Assembly (NCBI GenBank): GCA_033764445.1
Contig: JANRIZ010000176.1
Location: 1 to 16,811 of the forward strand
Reading direction: 5' to 3'
DNA from: JANRIZ01 sp033764445
GTDB taxonomy: Bacteria > Verrucomicrobiota > Verrucomicrobiia > JAWXBN01
DNA: 16,811 nucleotides
Shown: piece after piece, positions 1-7,563 of the stretch
Layout: every line of letters begins with the position of its first letter
Position numbering within the stretch: the first letter of the stretch is position 1
Position numbers and translations under genes: made by a program
Notes under the pieces: model-generated
Seen by the model: the letters and a program-made list of their open reading frames with translations, nothing else
Databases searched by the model: none
What the model was told of the DNA's origin: nothing

Positions 1-914
1 AGGGCAAAAAGCCGCGTGACCGTGTTATCGCCCGAGGCCACGGTCCGATACTCGGAGTTGACCGTGAAGTTCAGGGCGATGACCGCAAACAGACCGCCGA
101 TGATCACATTGGCCAGCTCAAAGGCGTCGACGGTAAACTCACCTTCCTCGGTTTTGTTCATCCAGATGGCCAGGAGCGGAATCAGAAGCGAGGCCAGAAG
201 AGGCACAAAGACCGGTGCGACCACCTTGATGGATTGCCGTTGCACGGTCAGCCCCACGACCAGGGCCGAGTGGAATTCCCCGTACCAGCCGGCCCGGGTG
301 TCCCTCCGGATCGTGACCGGGCCCGGATTCCATCCCTCGATGCGGATATCCGCTGCGGCCCGGCTGAAATCGATGTCCTCCTGCAAAAAGACAAGGTTCG
401 CCTCGCCCGTGGTTTCCCGGCGCAGGGTGACGTCGACCGCCAGCGACTGCCGGTCAAAGGGAAAGGAAGCCGTGTCCAGGGACATGGAAAACACCCCGGT
501 TGTGCGCCGCATCAGCTCGACCTGGCCGTTTGGAAAAATGCGAACACTCGTCGTTTGAAAGGAGGGAGCCCCCTTGAGATTGGCCAGGGAGACACCCGGT
601 GACCAGATGTGATTGAGTATCTCCTCTGCCTGGGGCCCGCGATGGTCCTTGAAACCATTCGGGGTTTCCTGTGCGGGATACCGAAGCCGGGGGTCCTCCC
701 AGCGCAGGCGCATATCCACAGTGGCCTCAAAGGTGCCCGCATTTTCATCCAATGTGGAGACCTCCTGGAAATAAAGTCCCACGCGCACAATCACCGGCAA
801 CCCCTTTCCCAGGGGGAGGGTCGTGAGTGTTTCGGAGGGACTCGGGGGCAACGCGTCTTTCGCGGAGGCCAGGGGCAGGGCGAAAATCATCAGGGCGGCG
901 AGCACCATTCTCAT
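1..914 (-). CDS. Prokaryotic Cys-loop-type pentameric ligand-gated ion channel homologue (3' end outside window)
   Basis: The start ATG at 914 overlaps the stop of the sensor gene as ATGA, and the frame stays open for 304 codons to the left edge. The product begins with a signal peptide (residues 1-18, ending ASA). Landmarks of the Cys-loop extracellular domain follow in order: RWEDPRL (71-77), IWSPGVSL (103-110) matching the family W-x-P loop, and FPFDRQSLAV (151-160), the FPFD-x-Q core of the Cys-loop without the eukaryotic cysteines, as in bacterial members such as GLIC. A first membrane helix lies at about 230-251 (many Pro/Leu), a second at about 264-284, and a third would start near the edge. 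Known family members are homopentameric channels gated by ligands or protons. The ligand here is unknown. Translational coupling suggests joint expression with the Cache/HAMP protein. The family call is fairly sure; channel activity is inferred. Confidence 0.82.
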   Translation of the reverse strand, partial: MRMVLAALMIFALPLASAKDALPPSPSETLTTLPLGKGLPVIVRVGLYFQEVSTLDENAGTFEATVDMRLRWEDPRLRYPAQETPNGFKDHRGPQAEEILNHIWSPGVSLANLKGAPSFQTTSVRIFPNGQVELMRRTTGVFSMSLDTASFPFDRQSLAVDVTLRRETTGEANLVFLQEDIDFSRAAADIRIEGWNPGPVTIRRDTRAGWYGEFHSALVVGLTVQRQSIKVVAPVFVPLLASLLIPLLAIWMNKTEEGEFTVDAFELANVIIGGLFAVIALNFTVNSEYRTVASGDNTVTRLFA

Positions 915-2035
915 TTGTCACCCTTTTTGAGCTGCTGACGAAGCTGCTCATGCTGTTGAGCCAGGCCCTTGAGTTCATCGCAGAGTATCTCCGTTTCGAT
1001 CCCGTCGGACAGGTCCCCCTTGGAGAGGGCATCAAAACGGGCGGTGATGGCTTCGAGGGGGCGCAGCAGCATGCCGCGAATGGAGACGAGGATCAGACCC
1101 GCCAGCAGAACAATCGCACACAGGGCCATCAGTGCCTGCCAGACCTTGGAACGGTTCTCCGCCGCGCGTGAGGCACTCAGATCCGTGACGGCGGCGACGA
1201 ACCCCAAAATATCCCCGGCACTGTTTCGGAGCGGCACAAGGACAACGCCATACGTGTTTCCATGGACTTTGCGGACGTATTGGGTGCCTTCCAGGGAATT
1301 GAGATTCTGATCCACGACAAGTTCCTTCAGGAGGTCGGCATTGGTCGAATGGAAGCGGATGAACGGACCCACACGGTTCTGATCGCTCAGGATCCCGGGA
1401 CTGACCCCTTTGGCAAACTCCCGGAGCGGGGACTCGCCGATGAAGACCGCCATTTCCAGGTTGTAGGCGTTTTTGAGACCCTCCAGGATCCCCGCAAAGG
1501 CGATGCCCATTTCAAAGCTGCCGATATGCCGGCCCTGCCTGTCAAACATCGGAACCACCCCAAAAATGGCGGGGCCGGAGCGGGCAATCGCAAATCCCTT
1601 CCGGGGCGTCTGATCGCGGTTGACCGCGACCACCATGGGTCTGAACGTGCTGAGGTCATCCCCAAACTTGTCGGGGTCATTGAGCCGAAGGAAGGACGTG
1701 GCGGGCGGCGTATGGAACTGGGCCTGGTCCACCGCGAACTTTTCTTTCTGTTCCAAAAACATCCGTTGATACTCGGCGAGAAGGCCCGGCCGGTCCTGTG
1801 CGGCAAAAAGTTCCCGGGCCCGGGGAAGTTGGGCCACCATCGCCGCGCGCGCGAGGGCCCGATCCTCCGCCCCCCGCAGATTGAACTGGATGATCGAGCG
1901 CACGAGGTTGAGCTGGTTCTCCTCGACGGCGGCGGTCATGCCGCTGAAAAGCCTGTTTGAAATGAGGGAGAGAACGATCACCACCACCGTGACCGCACTG
2001 ATCAGAAGAATGGGCACACTTTTGCAGAACTTCAT
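911..2035 (-). CDS. Membrane-bound double-Cache (dCache_3-like) sensor with HAMP, no output domain
   Basis: This 374-residue protein has a membrane helix at about 8-27, a periplasmic domain at about 30-290, a second helix at about 299-319 and a HAMP-like segment at 320-372, then it ends. The periplasmic part has the signature I associate with the dCache_3 family of chemoreceptors and histidine kinases: FHTPPATSFLRL (107-118), KFGDDLSTFR (123-132) and GSFEMG (172-177). Such domains bind small extracellular ligands. Full-length relatives continue into a methyl-accepting, kinase or cyclase module. Here the coding frame stops right after the HAMP with KKGDK, and the next gene starts inside its stop codon. 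It could pass its signal to a partner protein, or be a remnant of a longer receptor. No clear ribosome-binding site precedes the ATG at 2035. Confidence 0.85.
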   Translation of the reverse strand: MKFCKSVPILLISAVTVVVIVLSLISNRLFSGMTAAVEENQLNLVRSIIQFNLRGAEDRALARAAMVAQLPRARELFAAQDRPGLLAEYQRMFLEQKEKFAVDQAQFHTPPATSFLRLNDPDKFGDDLSTFRPMVVAVNRDQTPRKGFAIARSGPAIFGVVPMFDRQGRHIGSFEMGIAFAGILEGLKNAYNLEMAVFIGESPLREFAKGVSPGILSDQNRVGPFIRFHSTNADLLKELVVDQNLNSLEGTQYVRKVHGNTYGVVLVPLRNSAGDILGFVAAVTDLSASRAAENRSKVWQALMALCAIVLLAGLILVSIRGMLLRPLEAITARFDALSKGDLSDGIETEILCDELKGLAQQHEQLRQQLKKGDK

Positions 2036-2056
2036 TTATGGGCAAGACGGTAATGC

Positions 2057-2094
2057 GGAACACACCCCGTGGCGAGGGATTTTTGAGGTGTTCC
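2057..2094. repeat. Imperfect inverted repeat in the gap upstream of the Cache/HAMP gene
   Basis: GGAACAC (2057-2063) and GTGTTCC (2088-2094) form 7-bp perfect arms around a 24-base spacer, in the 87-bp gap between the YkvA-like gene and the sensor gene. There is no T-run on either side, so it does not look like an intrinsic terminator. An operator or a chance match are both possible. Confidence 0.25.
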
Positions 2095-2122
2095 GGGAGC
2101 CCGGGCGAATGCCGCGGACCGG

Positions 2123-2527
2123 TCAGGCGCGGGTTGTCACCTTGGAAAAATCAAGCTGATGGCGGTCGGCGTAGGACTCGAAAGCGCGCTGGTGTTCGAT
2201 GAGGACCGCCCGAACCACCGAGGAGTCGTCGGCATGTCCGTATTCAACGACAAAATCCGGGATCAGATCCATTTTCTGGTGGGCATACAGGAGGGCGAAG
2301 GCCGCCCCGGCGGCGGCCGTAAACGGGATGTCCTTGTCCGCCCCCTCGGCGAAATCCTCCACGACATCCGCCAGAAATTCGAGCTGCTCGTAAAGGTGCG
2401 GGAACTTCGGGGCCTTGAGCTGGGTGAATTCCGCCTTCAGGAAAGTGATCTTCTTGAGGAGGGCCTCAATGACCCGGGGCGTGATTTTTTCCATGCCGTG
2501 GTGGACGAATTTGGCGATTTCTGACAT
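2123..2527 (-). CDS. YkvA/DUF1232-family small protein
   Basis: The product has 134 residues from the ATG at 2527. A longer reading from 2569 is possible, but GGAG lies just before the ATG at 2527 and the upstream residues look non-coding. The core, ALLYAHQKMDLIPDF followed by GHADDSSVV (residues 78-102), matches the DUF1232/YkvA pattern of a short helix, DLIPD, and a conserved Asp-Asp. The function of the family is not established, though members are often membrane-associated. No membrane helix is obvious here; the alanine-rich stretch before DLIPD is short. The N-terminal half is helical and charged. It is the first gene of the minus-strand run toward the sensor and channel genes, 87 bp upstream of the sensor. 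Whether they share a transcript cannot be told. Confidence 0.7.
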   Translation of the reverse strand: MSEIAKFVHHGMEKITPRVIEALLKKITFLKAEFTQLKAPKFPHLYEQLEFLADVVEDFAEGADKDIPFTAAAGAAFALLYAHQKMDLIPDFVVEYGHADDSSVVRAVLIEHQRAFESYADRHQLDFSKVTTRA

Positions 2528-2634
2528 GGCTCCATACAACCGAATATCTGGTTTACAAGTCAAGAGCATTGGTCTTTATATTCAGGTTTCCTGCGGATTG
2601 ACCCGATGTCCTCCAAGGGGAAACGGACCGATTC
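2528..2634. promoter_or_regulatory. Divergent intergenic region with candidate promoters on both strands
   Basis: This 107-bp AT-richer gap separates the divergent genes at 2527 and 2635. On the minus strand, TTGACT (2558-2563) and TTGTAT (2534-2539) are 18 bp apart, which would start transcription close to the ATG. On the plus strand, TTTACA (2552-2557) and TATATT (2577-2582) are 19 bp apart. Both matches are approximate and were read by eye. Confidence 0.3.
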
Positions 2635-3330
2635 ATGCCCACTCCCGACGATATCCAGTACGCCGTTGCCTCCACCCGGGTGATCCTGCCGCCGCGCCGC
2701 GCGCTTGAAACCTTCGATTCAACGGTCATTCGTTATCATTACGTTTCCGAACGCATGGATGTGGGGGGCGAGGTTTCCATCCGGGAAGGCACCCTTCATG
2801 CCGAAAGGCCCCAGGTCATCACCCCCGCCTACTTTGAGCGTCTCCTGCTGGAAGGATTTGGCGAGGAATCCCAAGGGTATGTGGACTGGCTCCAGGCCCA
2901 CATCAAGGACGTGACTTTCCTCCAGTTCGGTTTCCGGTTTCGCAAGGAGGAAAACCGGCAGTCCGTTGTTCATGAGTCTTTGGAGGCCGTCATTGAACGG
3001 GTCCGGGCGGAGGTTGAAGGCCGGGACGACCCGCTGGGATCGGTCCTGACGGGAGTGGATGATTTCTGGGAAATCTGTCTCCTGAAGTTTGCCACCGATG
3101 TCATCCGCAAGTCTGCCCCGGAGAATATCCGTCAAATGCAGCAAAAAAACATGTTTCGCGAAGTGGAGGGCATCCCCCTGGCGGTCCGTGCGGAAATCGA
3201 GGAGGACATGCGGGCGGTCGGGACCGATCGGGAACGCCTCAATGAATTGGGCCGCAAATTGCGGAATTATGGTATTTTTGAAAATTATGAAGATCGCTTT
3301 TTCAGCCTTGTCCGCACAATGGGCAGGTGA
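2635..3330 (+). CDS. Hypothetical protein, soluble, charged
   Basis: This protein of 231 residues starts at an ATG with a weak purine-rich stretch (AAGGGGAAACGG) upstream. I assign no function. There is no signal peptide or membrane helix. The first third, around TRVILPPRRALETF (14-27) and RPQVITPAYF (58-67), reads like a compact beta-rich segment and resembles uncharacterised proteins that I associate with verrucomicrobia. The middle and end are helical, acidic and rich in Glu/Arg. No catalytic motif was recognised. Codon use and length leave little doubt that it is a real gene. It is transcribed away from the YkvA/sensor/channel set and precedes the HTH-receiver gene by 75 bp. That gap holds its own promoter candidate, so the two genes need not share a transcript. 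Confidence 0.75.
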   Translation: MPTPDDIQYAVASTRVILPPRRALETFDSTVIRYHYVSERMDVGGEVSIREGTLHAERPQVITPAYFERLLLEGFGEESQGYVDWLQAHIKDVTFLQFGFRFRKEENRQSVVHESLEAVIERVRAEVEGRDDPLGSVLTGVDDFWEICLLKFATDVIRKSAPENIRQMQQKNMFREVEGIPLAVRAEIEEDMRAVGTDRERLNELGRKLRNYGIFENYEDRFFSLVRTMGR

Positions 3331-3351
3331 ATGACTGTCCAGTTTTAATAA

Positions 3352-3379
3352 TTGCTAAAAATATAAAAGCTTCTATCCT
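3352..3379 (+). promoter_or_regulatory. Candidate sigma70-type promoter for the HTH-receiver gene
   Basis: TTGCTA (3352-3357) and TATCCT (3374-3379) are 16 bp apart in a markedly AT-rich 75-bp gap. The expected start of transcription would be about 20 bases before the GTG at 3406. Read by eye only. Confidence 0.35.
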
Positions 3380-3405
3380 CTTGCAGAAATATAAACGGAA
3401 ACATT

Positions 3406-4065
3406 GTGGAAAAAAAATTCGACAAACAGGCGGGTCTGATCACCGTCAAGGAAGCCGCGAACTATCTGAGAATTCCCGTGCCAACGGTGTATTACCTCGT
3501 CCAAAGGGGGCAGCTGCCCGCCATCCAGATCGGGGGGCGCTGGCGGATCAAGAAGGATGCCCTGGATGTGCAGATTCTGGGCAAGGAGGCCGTTCCGGAG
3601 CCACCCCCTGCGCCGATCCCCGTCCCTGTCGTCCAGGCGGCGGCTCCTGTCATTCCTTCCTCCTCCCGCGGGGGGGAATCCCAGATTCTGATCGTGGACG
3701 ATGAGAGCATGATCCATGAACTGATCCGTGACGTGCTCTCCGAGGAAAACTGCGGCATCGACTCCGCCCTCAATGGGAAGGATGCCCTGGGTCTGATTGG
3801 CGCAAAAAAATTCAACCTTCTTTTTTTGGACATGGTTCTTCCGGACATGTCCGGCGACCAGATTTACGAGTATGCCGCCAAGTCCCAGCCCAATCTGCTG
3901 ATTGTGGTCATCACGGCATTTGTGGACAACAAGATCCTCGACCGGGTTCTGGCCAGCGGTCCGATCACGATCCTTCCCAAGCCCATCGACATCCATCAGC
4001 TCCGTCACCTGACCCGTGTCCTGCTCAAGCTCCCGGTCGGGAATCCCAATCTCATCGAAAACTGA
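3406..4065 (+). CDS. Response regulator with N-terminal excisionase-type HTH and C-terminal receiver domain
   Basis: The product has 219 residues and starts with GTG at 3406. Residues 11-54 (ITVKEAANYLRIPVPTVYYL, then RRG-like and GGRWRIKKDALD) are a typical excisionase/MerR-like winged helix-turn-helix. A Pro/Ala-rich linker covers about 63-88. Residues 93-212 are a CheY-like receiver: acidic pair D98-D99, phosphoacceptor D142 in LLFLDMVLP, T170 and K192 in LPKP, so all phosphorylation residues are present. The order is the reverse of most response regulators, which carry the receiver first. No histidine kinase lies in the window, so the partner is elsewhere. It presumably binds DNA when phosphorylated; the target is unknown. 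It ends 40 bp before the convergent glycosyltransferase gene, with no obvious terminator between. Confidence 0.85.
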   Translation: MEKKFDKQAGLITVKEAANYLRIPVPTVYYLVQRGQLPAIQIGGRWRIKKDALDVQILGKEAVPEPPPAPIPVPVVQAAAPVIPSSSRGGESQILIVDDESMIHELIRDVLSEENCGIDSALNGKDALGLIGAKKFNLLFLDMVLPDMSGDQIYEYAAKSQPNLLIVVITAFVDNKILDRVLASGPITILPKPIDIHQLRHLTRVLLKLPVGNPNLIEN

Positions 4066-4105
4066 CGCGGTCCGTGGGGCATTGGTCCGGAGACAAGTCC
4101 CGGCT

Positions 4106-5233
4106 CTAGGCTCCGTACACGGCGCGTGTGGCGTCGATCACAAGCCGGAGATCATATTCCCGGACCACAATCTCCCGGGCGGCCTCCCCCAGTTGACGCC
4201 GCAATCCGGGGTTCCGGTACAGGGTTTCGATCGCATCCGCCAGGGCTTCCGCCTGTTGCGGGGGAATCAGGAGGCCGTTGACTGAATTGCGAATGATTTC
4301 CCGGCAACCGGGGACGTCGGTGGCGACACAGGCCCGGGCACAGGCCCCGGCCTCGATCAGAACCTTTGGCAATCCCTCCCGGTACGACGGGAGGACCACC
4401 AGATGCGCCCCGTGATAAACCTCCCGCATGTCCTCCCGGGGTCCCGCCCATTCCACCACCCCCTCCCGAACCCACGCGGTGACTTCCGCGTGGGTGATCG
4501 CACTGCGGTTGTGCAGGTCCTCGGCCCCGACGAGAATCATCCGCACCTTGTCGAGTCCACGTCCCTGCAAAATGCGGGCGGCGGCGACAAATTCACCAAG
4601 GCCCTTGTCCCGCAACAGTCGGGCCGGGAGCACGACCCGGAACCCCGCCGCGGCGATGTCGGGTTCGGGCCCGGGGGTCCAGCGGGAGGTGTCCACGCCC
4701 GAGCCGCGGATCAGATGGAGCCGCTCCTCAGGCACCAGTCCCTGTTTTCCGAACCCCTCCCGATCATCCGCATTTTGCACAATGACGTGCACGGCAGGGG
4801 CGGCGCAGATCCAGGCCAGAAGCTGGCGCATCAGCCACTGCCAGACGCGGCTTTTCAGGGAGCGTCCCAAAAAGGTGCTGCCCAGACCCGTGACCGCCAG
4901 CACGATCCGGGGCACCCCGGACAGACGGGCGGCCAGACCGCCCAGAACGACCGCCTTCAGGGCCACGCAGTGAACCACATCCGGTTTTTCCCGTTGCAGC
5001 CGGCGGCGCAGACGGAGCAGATTGAGGAATTCGGCCAGGGGATTGGAAAGGGCGCGGTCCAGGGGGATGTGTTCGGCGCGGAGGCCCTGGTCGCGCAGGG
5101 ATTGGATTTTGCCGGTGTCACAGGTCAGGATCAGCACCTCCTCCCCCGCCTCCCGGGCTGCGAGGGCCAGAGGCAGGCGGTGACTGATGAAAAACCAGTC
5201 CACATTGACGATGTAGGTGATTTTGCGGCGCAT
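4106..5233 (-). CDS. Family 4 glycosyltransferase (polysaccharide synthesis)
   Basis: The product has 375 residues from the ATG at 5233; a GTG one codon upstream (5236) is an alternative start. The N-terminal Rossmann half shows VDWFFISHRLPLALAAREAG, the typical start of WbpH/PglA-like GT4 enzymes, and KPDVVHCVALKA. The C-terminal half holds RLLRDKGLGEFVAAARIL and the nucleotide-sugar binding segment with SYREGLPKVLIEAGACARA, including the E-x7-E spacing of retaining GT4 enzymes. It should add a sugar from a nucleotide donor to a lipid-linked glycan on the cytoplasmic face. Donor and acceptor cannot be read from sequence. It is the last gene of the minus-strand sugar run, starting about 20 bp after the epimerase gene ends. 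Confidence 0.9.
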   Translation of the reverse strand: MRRKITYIVNVDWFFISHRLPLALAAREAGEEVLILTCDTGKIQSLRDQGLRAEHIPLDRALSNPLAEFLNLLRLRRRLQREKPDVVHCVALKAVVLGGLAARLSGVPRIVLAVTGLGSTFLGRSLKSRVWQWLMRQLLAWICAAPAVHVIVQNADDREGFGKQGLVPEERLHLIRGSGVDTSRWTPGPEPDIAAAGFRVVLPARLLRDKGLGEFVAAARILQGRGLDKVRMILVGAEDLHNRSAITHAEVTAWVREGVVEWAGPREDMREVYHGAHLVVLPSYREGLPKVLIEAGACARACVATDVPGCREIIRNSVNGLLIPPQQAEALADAIETLYRNPGLRRQLGEAAREIVVREYDLRLVIDATRAVYGA

Positions 5234-5252
5234 CACAGGGGGGCCAGAGAAG

Positions 5253-6191
5253 TCACAGATGGACGCGGTCGTATTCGAGCAATTTGCGGACCCCCTCCTG
5301 CCAGGAGACCCGCGGCGCGTAGCCGATCAGGCGTGCCGCCGCGGAGAGGTCGGCGAGCGAGTCGCGCACGTCCCCGGCGCGGGCGGGTTGGAACACCGGG
5401 GTGAGGGCCGTTCCCAGAATCGAGTTCATTTCCGCGCACAGATCGCGCAGACTCACGCGCTGACCGCCGGCGATATTCATGACCGCGCCGGCCAGGGGGG
5501 TCGGTGAGAACATGGCCCTGAGATTGGCATCCACCGCGTTGGAGATGTAGGTGAAATCGCGCGTCTGGGAGCCGTCGCCAAAAATGACCGGGGCCTGTCC
5601 CTTCAGCAGCGCGTGGGAGAAACGGGCGATGACCCCCGAGTACGGACTGTTGGGGTCCTGGCGCGGGCCGAAGATGTTGAAGTAACGGAGGGTCGCCGTG
5701 TCGATCGGATAACAGCGTGCGAAGGCGGTCATGTAGGATTCCCCCGCCAGTTTGCTGACCGCATAGGGGCTGCGCGGACTGGGGAGCATGGTTTCGATTT
5801 TCGGCAGGGTGGGTGTGTCGCCGTACACGCTGGAGGACCCCGCGTACACCACCCGTTTGACGCCGGCCCGGACCGCGGCGTTCAGGAGGGTGAGCGTGCC
5901 GATTTCCCCCGCCTTCTGGGTGGCGATCGGATCTTTGACCGACCGGGGAACCGAGGGGATGGCCGCCTGATGAAAGACGCCCTCGACACCCGGGAGGATT
6001 TTTTCCAGCAGAGGCTCGTCGGAAATGCTGCCTGTATGGAGCGAGATACGCTCCTCGAAGGGCAGGATGTTTTTGAGGTGGCCCGTGGAGAGATCGTCCA
6101 GAACCAGCACCTCATGCCCCTGGAGGAGGAGGTTCTCCACAAGGTGCGAGCCGATGAAGCCGCAGCCGCCGGTGACAAGGTATCGGGACAT
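5253..6191 (-). CDS. NAD-dependent UDP-sugar 4-epimerase (WbpP/TviC-like extended SDR)
   Basis: The product has 312 residues, the usual length for the family. The N-terminal NAD site is GGCGFIGSH (8-16). Catalytic residues of the extended short-chain dehydrogenases are in place: S121 in GSSSVYG, and Y143 and K147 in YAVSK. The segment FNIFGPRQDPNSPYSGVIARF (171-191) is characteristic of epimerases acting on UDP-N-acetylhexosamines or their uronic acids (WbpP, TviC) rather than of the GalE type. With the neighbouring UDP-sugar 6-dehydrogenase, a likely reaction is UDP-GlcNAcA to UDP-GalNAcA, or UDP-GlcNAc to UDP-GalNAc. The exact substrate is inferred. It lies 74 bp downstream of the dehydrogenase gene. 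There is no strong ribosome-binding site. Confidence 0.88.
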   Translation of the reverse strand: MSRYLVTGGCGFIGSHLVENLLLQGHEVLVLDDLSTGHLKNILPFEERISLHTGSISDEPLLEKILPGVEGVFHQAAIPSVPRSVKDPIATQKAGEIGTLTLLNAAVRAGVKRVVYAGSSSVYGDTPTLPKIETMLPSPRSPYAVSKLAGESYMTAFARCYPIDTATLRYFNIFGPRQDPNSPYSGVIARFSHALLKGQAPVIFGDGSQTRDFTYISNAVDANLRAMFSPTPLAGAVMNIAGGQRVSLRDLCAEMNSILGTALTPVFQPARAGDVRDSLADLSAAARLIGYAPRVSWQEGVRKLLEYDRVHL

Positions 6192-6265
6192 GGGCAGTAT
6201 TAATGTCGACTTTGTGAACCTTGACGAGGCGAAAATGAGGGGAAGCCGTATCCGCTCTGTGGGAA

Positions 6266-7552
6266 TCAGGCTTTCCAGACGGTGGGTCCCTTGGGGAAGG
6301 CGTTGCGGGTGTCCACGATCAGCCGCGCTTCGCGGGCGACAAGGGCATAATCGACGTCATCGTGTCTGGTGCACAGCAGGACGGCCTCGTAGGAACGGAG
6401 TGCCTCGGCGGAAAGAGCCTGGCTCCGGCGCCCGGCGTAGCGGGCGTATTCGCGGGAGGGACGGATGACCGGGACGTGGGGGTCGTGGTAGTCGACCCTG
6501 GCGCCGAGGTGTTCGAGCTTTTCCATCAGCACATAGGAGGGACTCTCGCGGTCGTCATCCACATTGGCCTTGTAGGCCAGCCCCAGGAGCAAAATGCGGG
6601 AGCCCTTGAGGGCGCGGCTGTTTTCATTGAGGGCGAGGATCAGTCGCTGCACCACATAATCGGGCATGGACGTGTTGATTTCCCCGGCCAGTTCGATGAA
6701 CCGCGTGGACATGCCGTATTCGCGGGCCTTCCAGGTGAGGTAGAAGGGATCGATGGGAATGCAATGGCCCCCCAGACCGGGCCCCGGGTAAAAGGGCATG
6801 TAGCCGAAGGGTTTTGTTTTCGCCCCCTCGACGACCTCCCAGATATCAATGTCCATTTTTTCAAACACAACCTTCAGCTCGTTGACCATGGCGATATTGA
6901 CCGAGCGGAAAATGTTTTCCGTAAGTTTGACCGCCTCCGCCACGCGGGCGGAACTGACCGGCACCACCCGGTCGATGGCCCGGGCGTAGAGAGCGACCGC
7001 GCGGTCGCGGCAGGCGGGGGTCAGACCGCCGACAATCTTGGGAATCTGGCTTGTCGTAAAATTCACATTGCCCGGGTCCTCACGTTCCGGGGAGAAAGCC
7101 AGATGGAAATCCGTCCCCGCCTTCAGACCGCTGCCCTTTTCAAGAATGGCCCGCAGGTCCGTATCGGTTGTGCCCGGGTAGGTGGTGCTTTCGAGAACCA
7201 CCAGCATGCCCTTGCGGAGGTGCGGCGCAATTTGCGCGCCGGTGTTGAAGACGTAGGAAAGGTCGGGTTCGCGGTTGTGGTTGAGGGGGGTGGGCACGCA
7301 GATGAGGACCGCCTCACATCCGGAGACCAGCGAAAAGTCCGCCGAGGCCGTGGCGGTTTTGCGGGTGAGGAAGTGTTCGGCGATCCGGGAGGCGTCAATG
7401 TGCTTGATGTAGCTTTGGCCGGAATGGAGGGACTCGATCTTTTTGGTGTCCACGTCCAGGCCCAGAACGCGGACCCCCTTTTCGGCGAAGCGGAGGGTCA
7501 GCGGCAGGCCGACGTATCCGAGGCCGACAATGGCAATGCGAGGGTTTTCCAT
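6266..7552 (-). CDS. UDP-N-acetylhexosamine 6-dehydrogenase (WbpA/WbpO/TviB-type nucleotide sugar dehydrogenase)
   Basis: The product has 428 residues from the ATG at 7552. The frame is open further upstream, but that part overlaps the amidotransferase gene and lacks homology-like features, whereas MENPRIAIVGLGYVGLP begins exactly as the family does. Seen: NAD site GLGYVGLP (10-17), ESTTYPGTT (121-129), AVKLTEN with K209 and N213, and the catalytic cysteine C264 in GPGLGGHCIPIDPFY. The LGLAYKANVDDDRESPS segment marks the C-terminal UDP-binding domain. The enzyme oxidises C6 of a UDP-sugar to the carboxylate with two NAD+. The motifs fit the UDP-GlcNAc/UDP-GalNAc group better than UDP-glucose dehydrogenase. 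It is 11 bp after the amidotransferase gene, almost certainly in one operon. Confidence 0.9.
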   Translation of the reverse strand: MENPRIAIVGLGYVGLPLTLRFAEKGVRVLGLDVDTKKIESLHSGQSYIKHIDASRIAEHFLTRKTATASADFSLVSGCEAVLICVPTPLNHNREPDLSYVFNTGAQIAPHLRKGMLVVLESTTYPGTTDTDLRAILEKGSGLKAGTDFHLAFSPEREDPGNVNFTTSQIPKIVGGLTPACRDRAVALYARAIDRVVPVSSARVAEAVKLTENIFRSVNIAMVNELKVVFEKMDIDIWEVVEGAKTKPFGYMPFYPGPGLGGHCIPIDPFYLTWKAREYGMSTRFIELAGEINTSMPDYVVQRLILALNENSRALKGSRILLLGLAYKANVDDDRESPSYVLMEKLEHLGARVDYHDPHVPVIRPSREYARYAGRRSQALSAEALRSYEAVLLCTRHDDVDYALVAREARLIVDTRNAFPKGPTVWKA

Positions 7553-7563
7553 GGGAGGGGAAC

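Noticed and set aside
16..602. Plus-strand open frames at the left edge
   Set aside because: They are opposite the ion channel homologue, whose minus-strand frame shows a signal peptide and ordered family motifs.
4066..4105. Possible bidirectional terminator between the convergent regulator and glycosyltransferase genes
   Set aside because: Only a 4-bp CCGG/CCGG pairing and no T-run were found, too weak to call.
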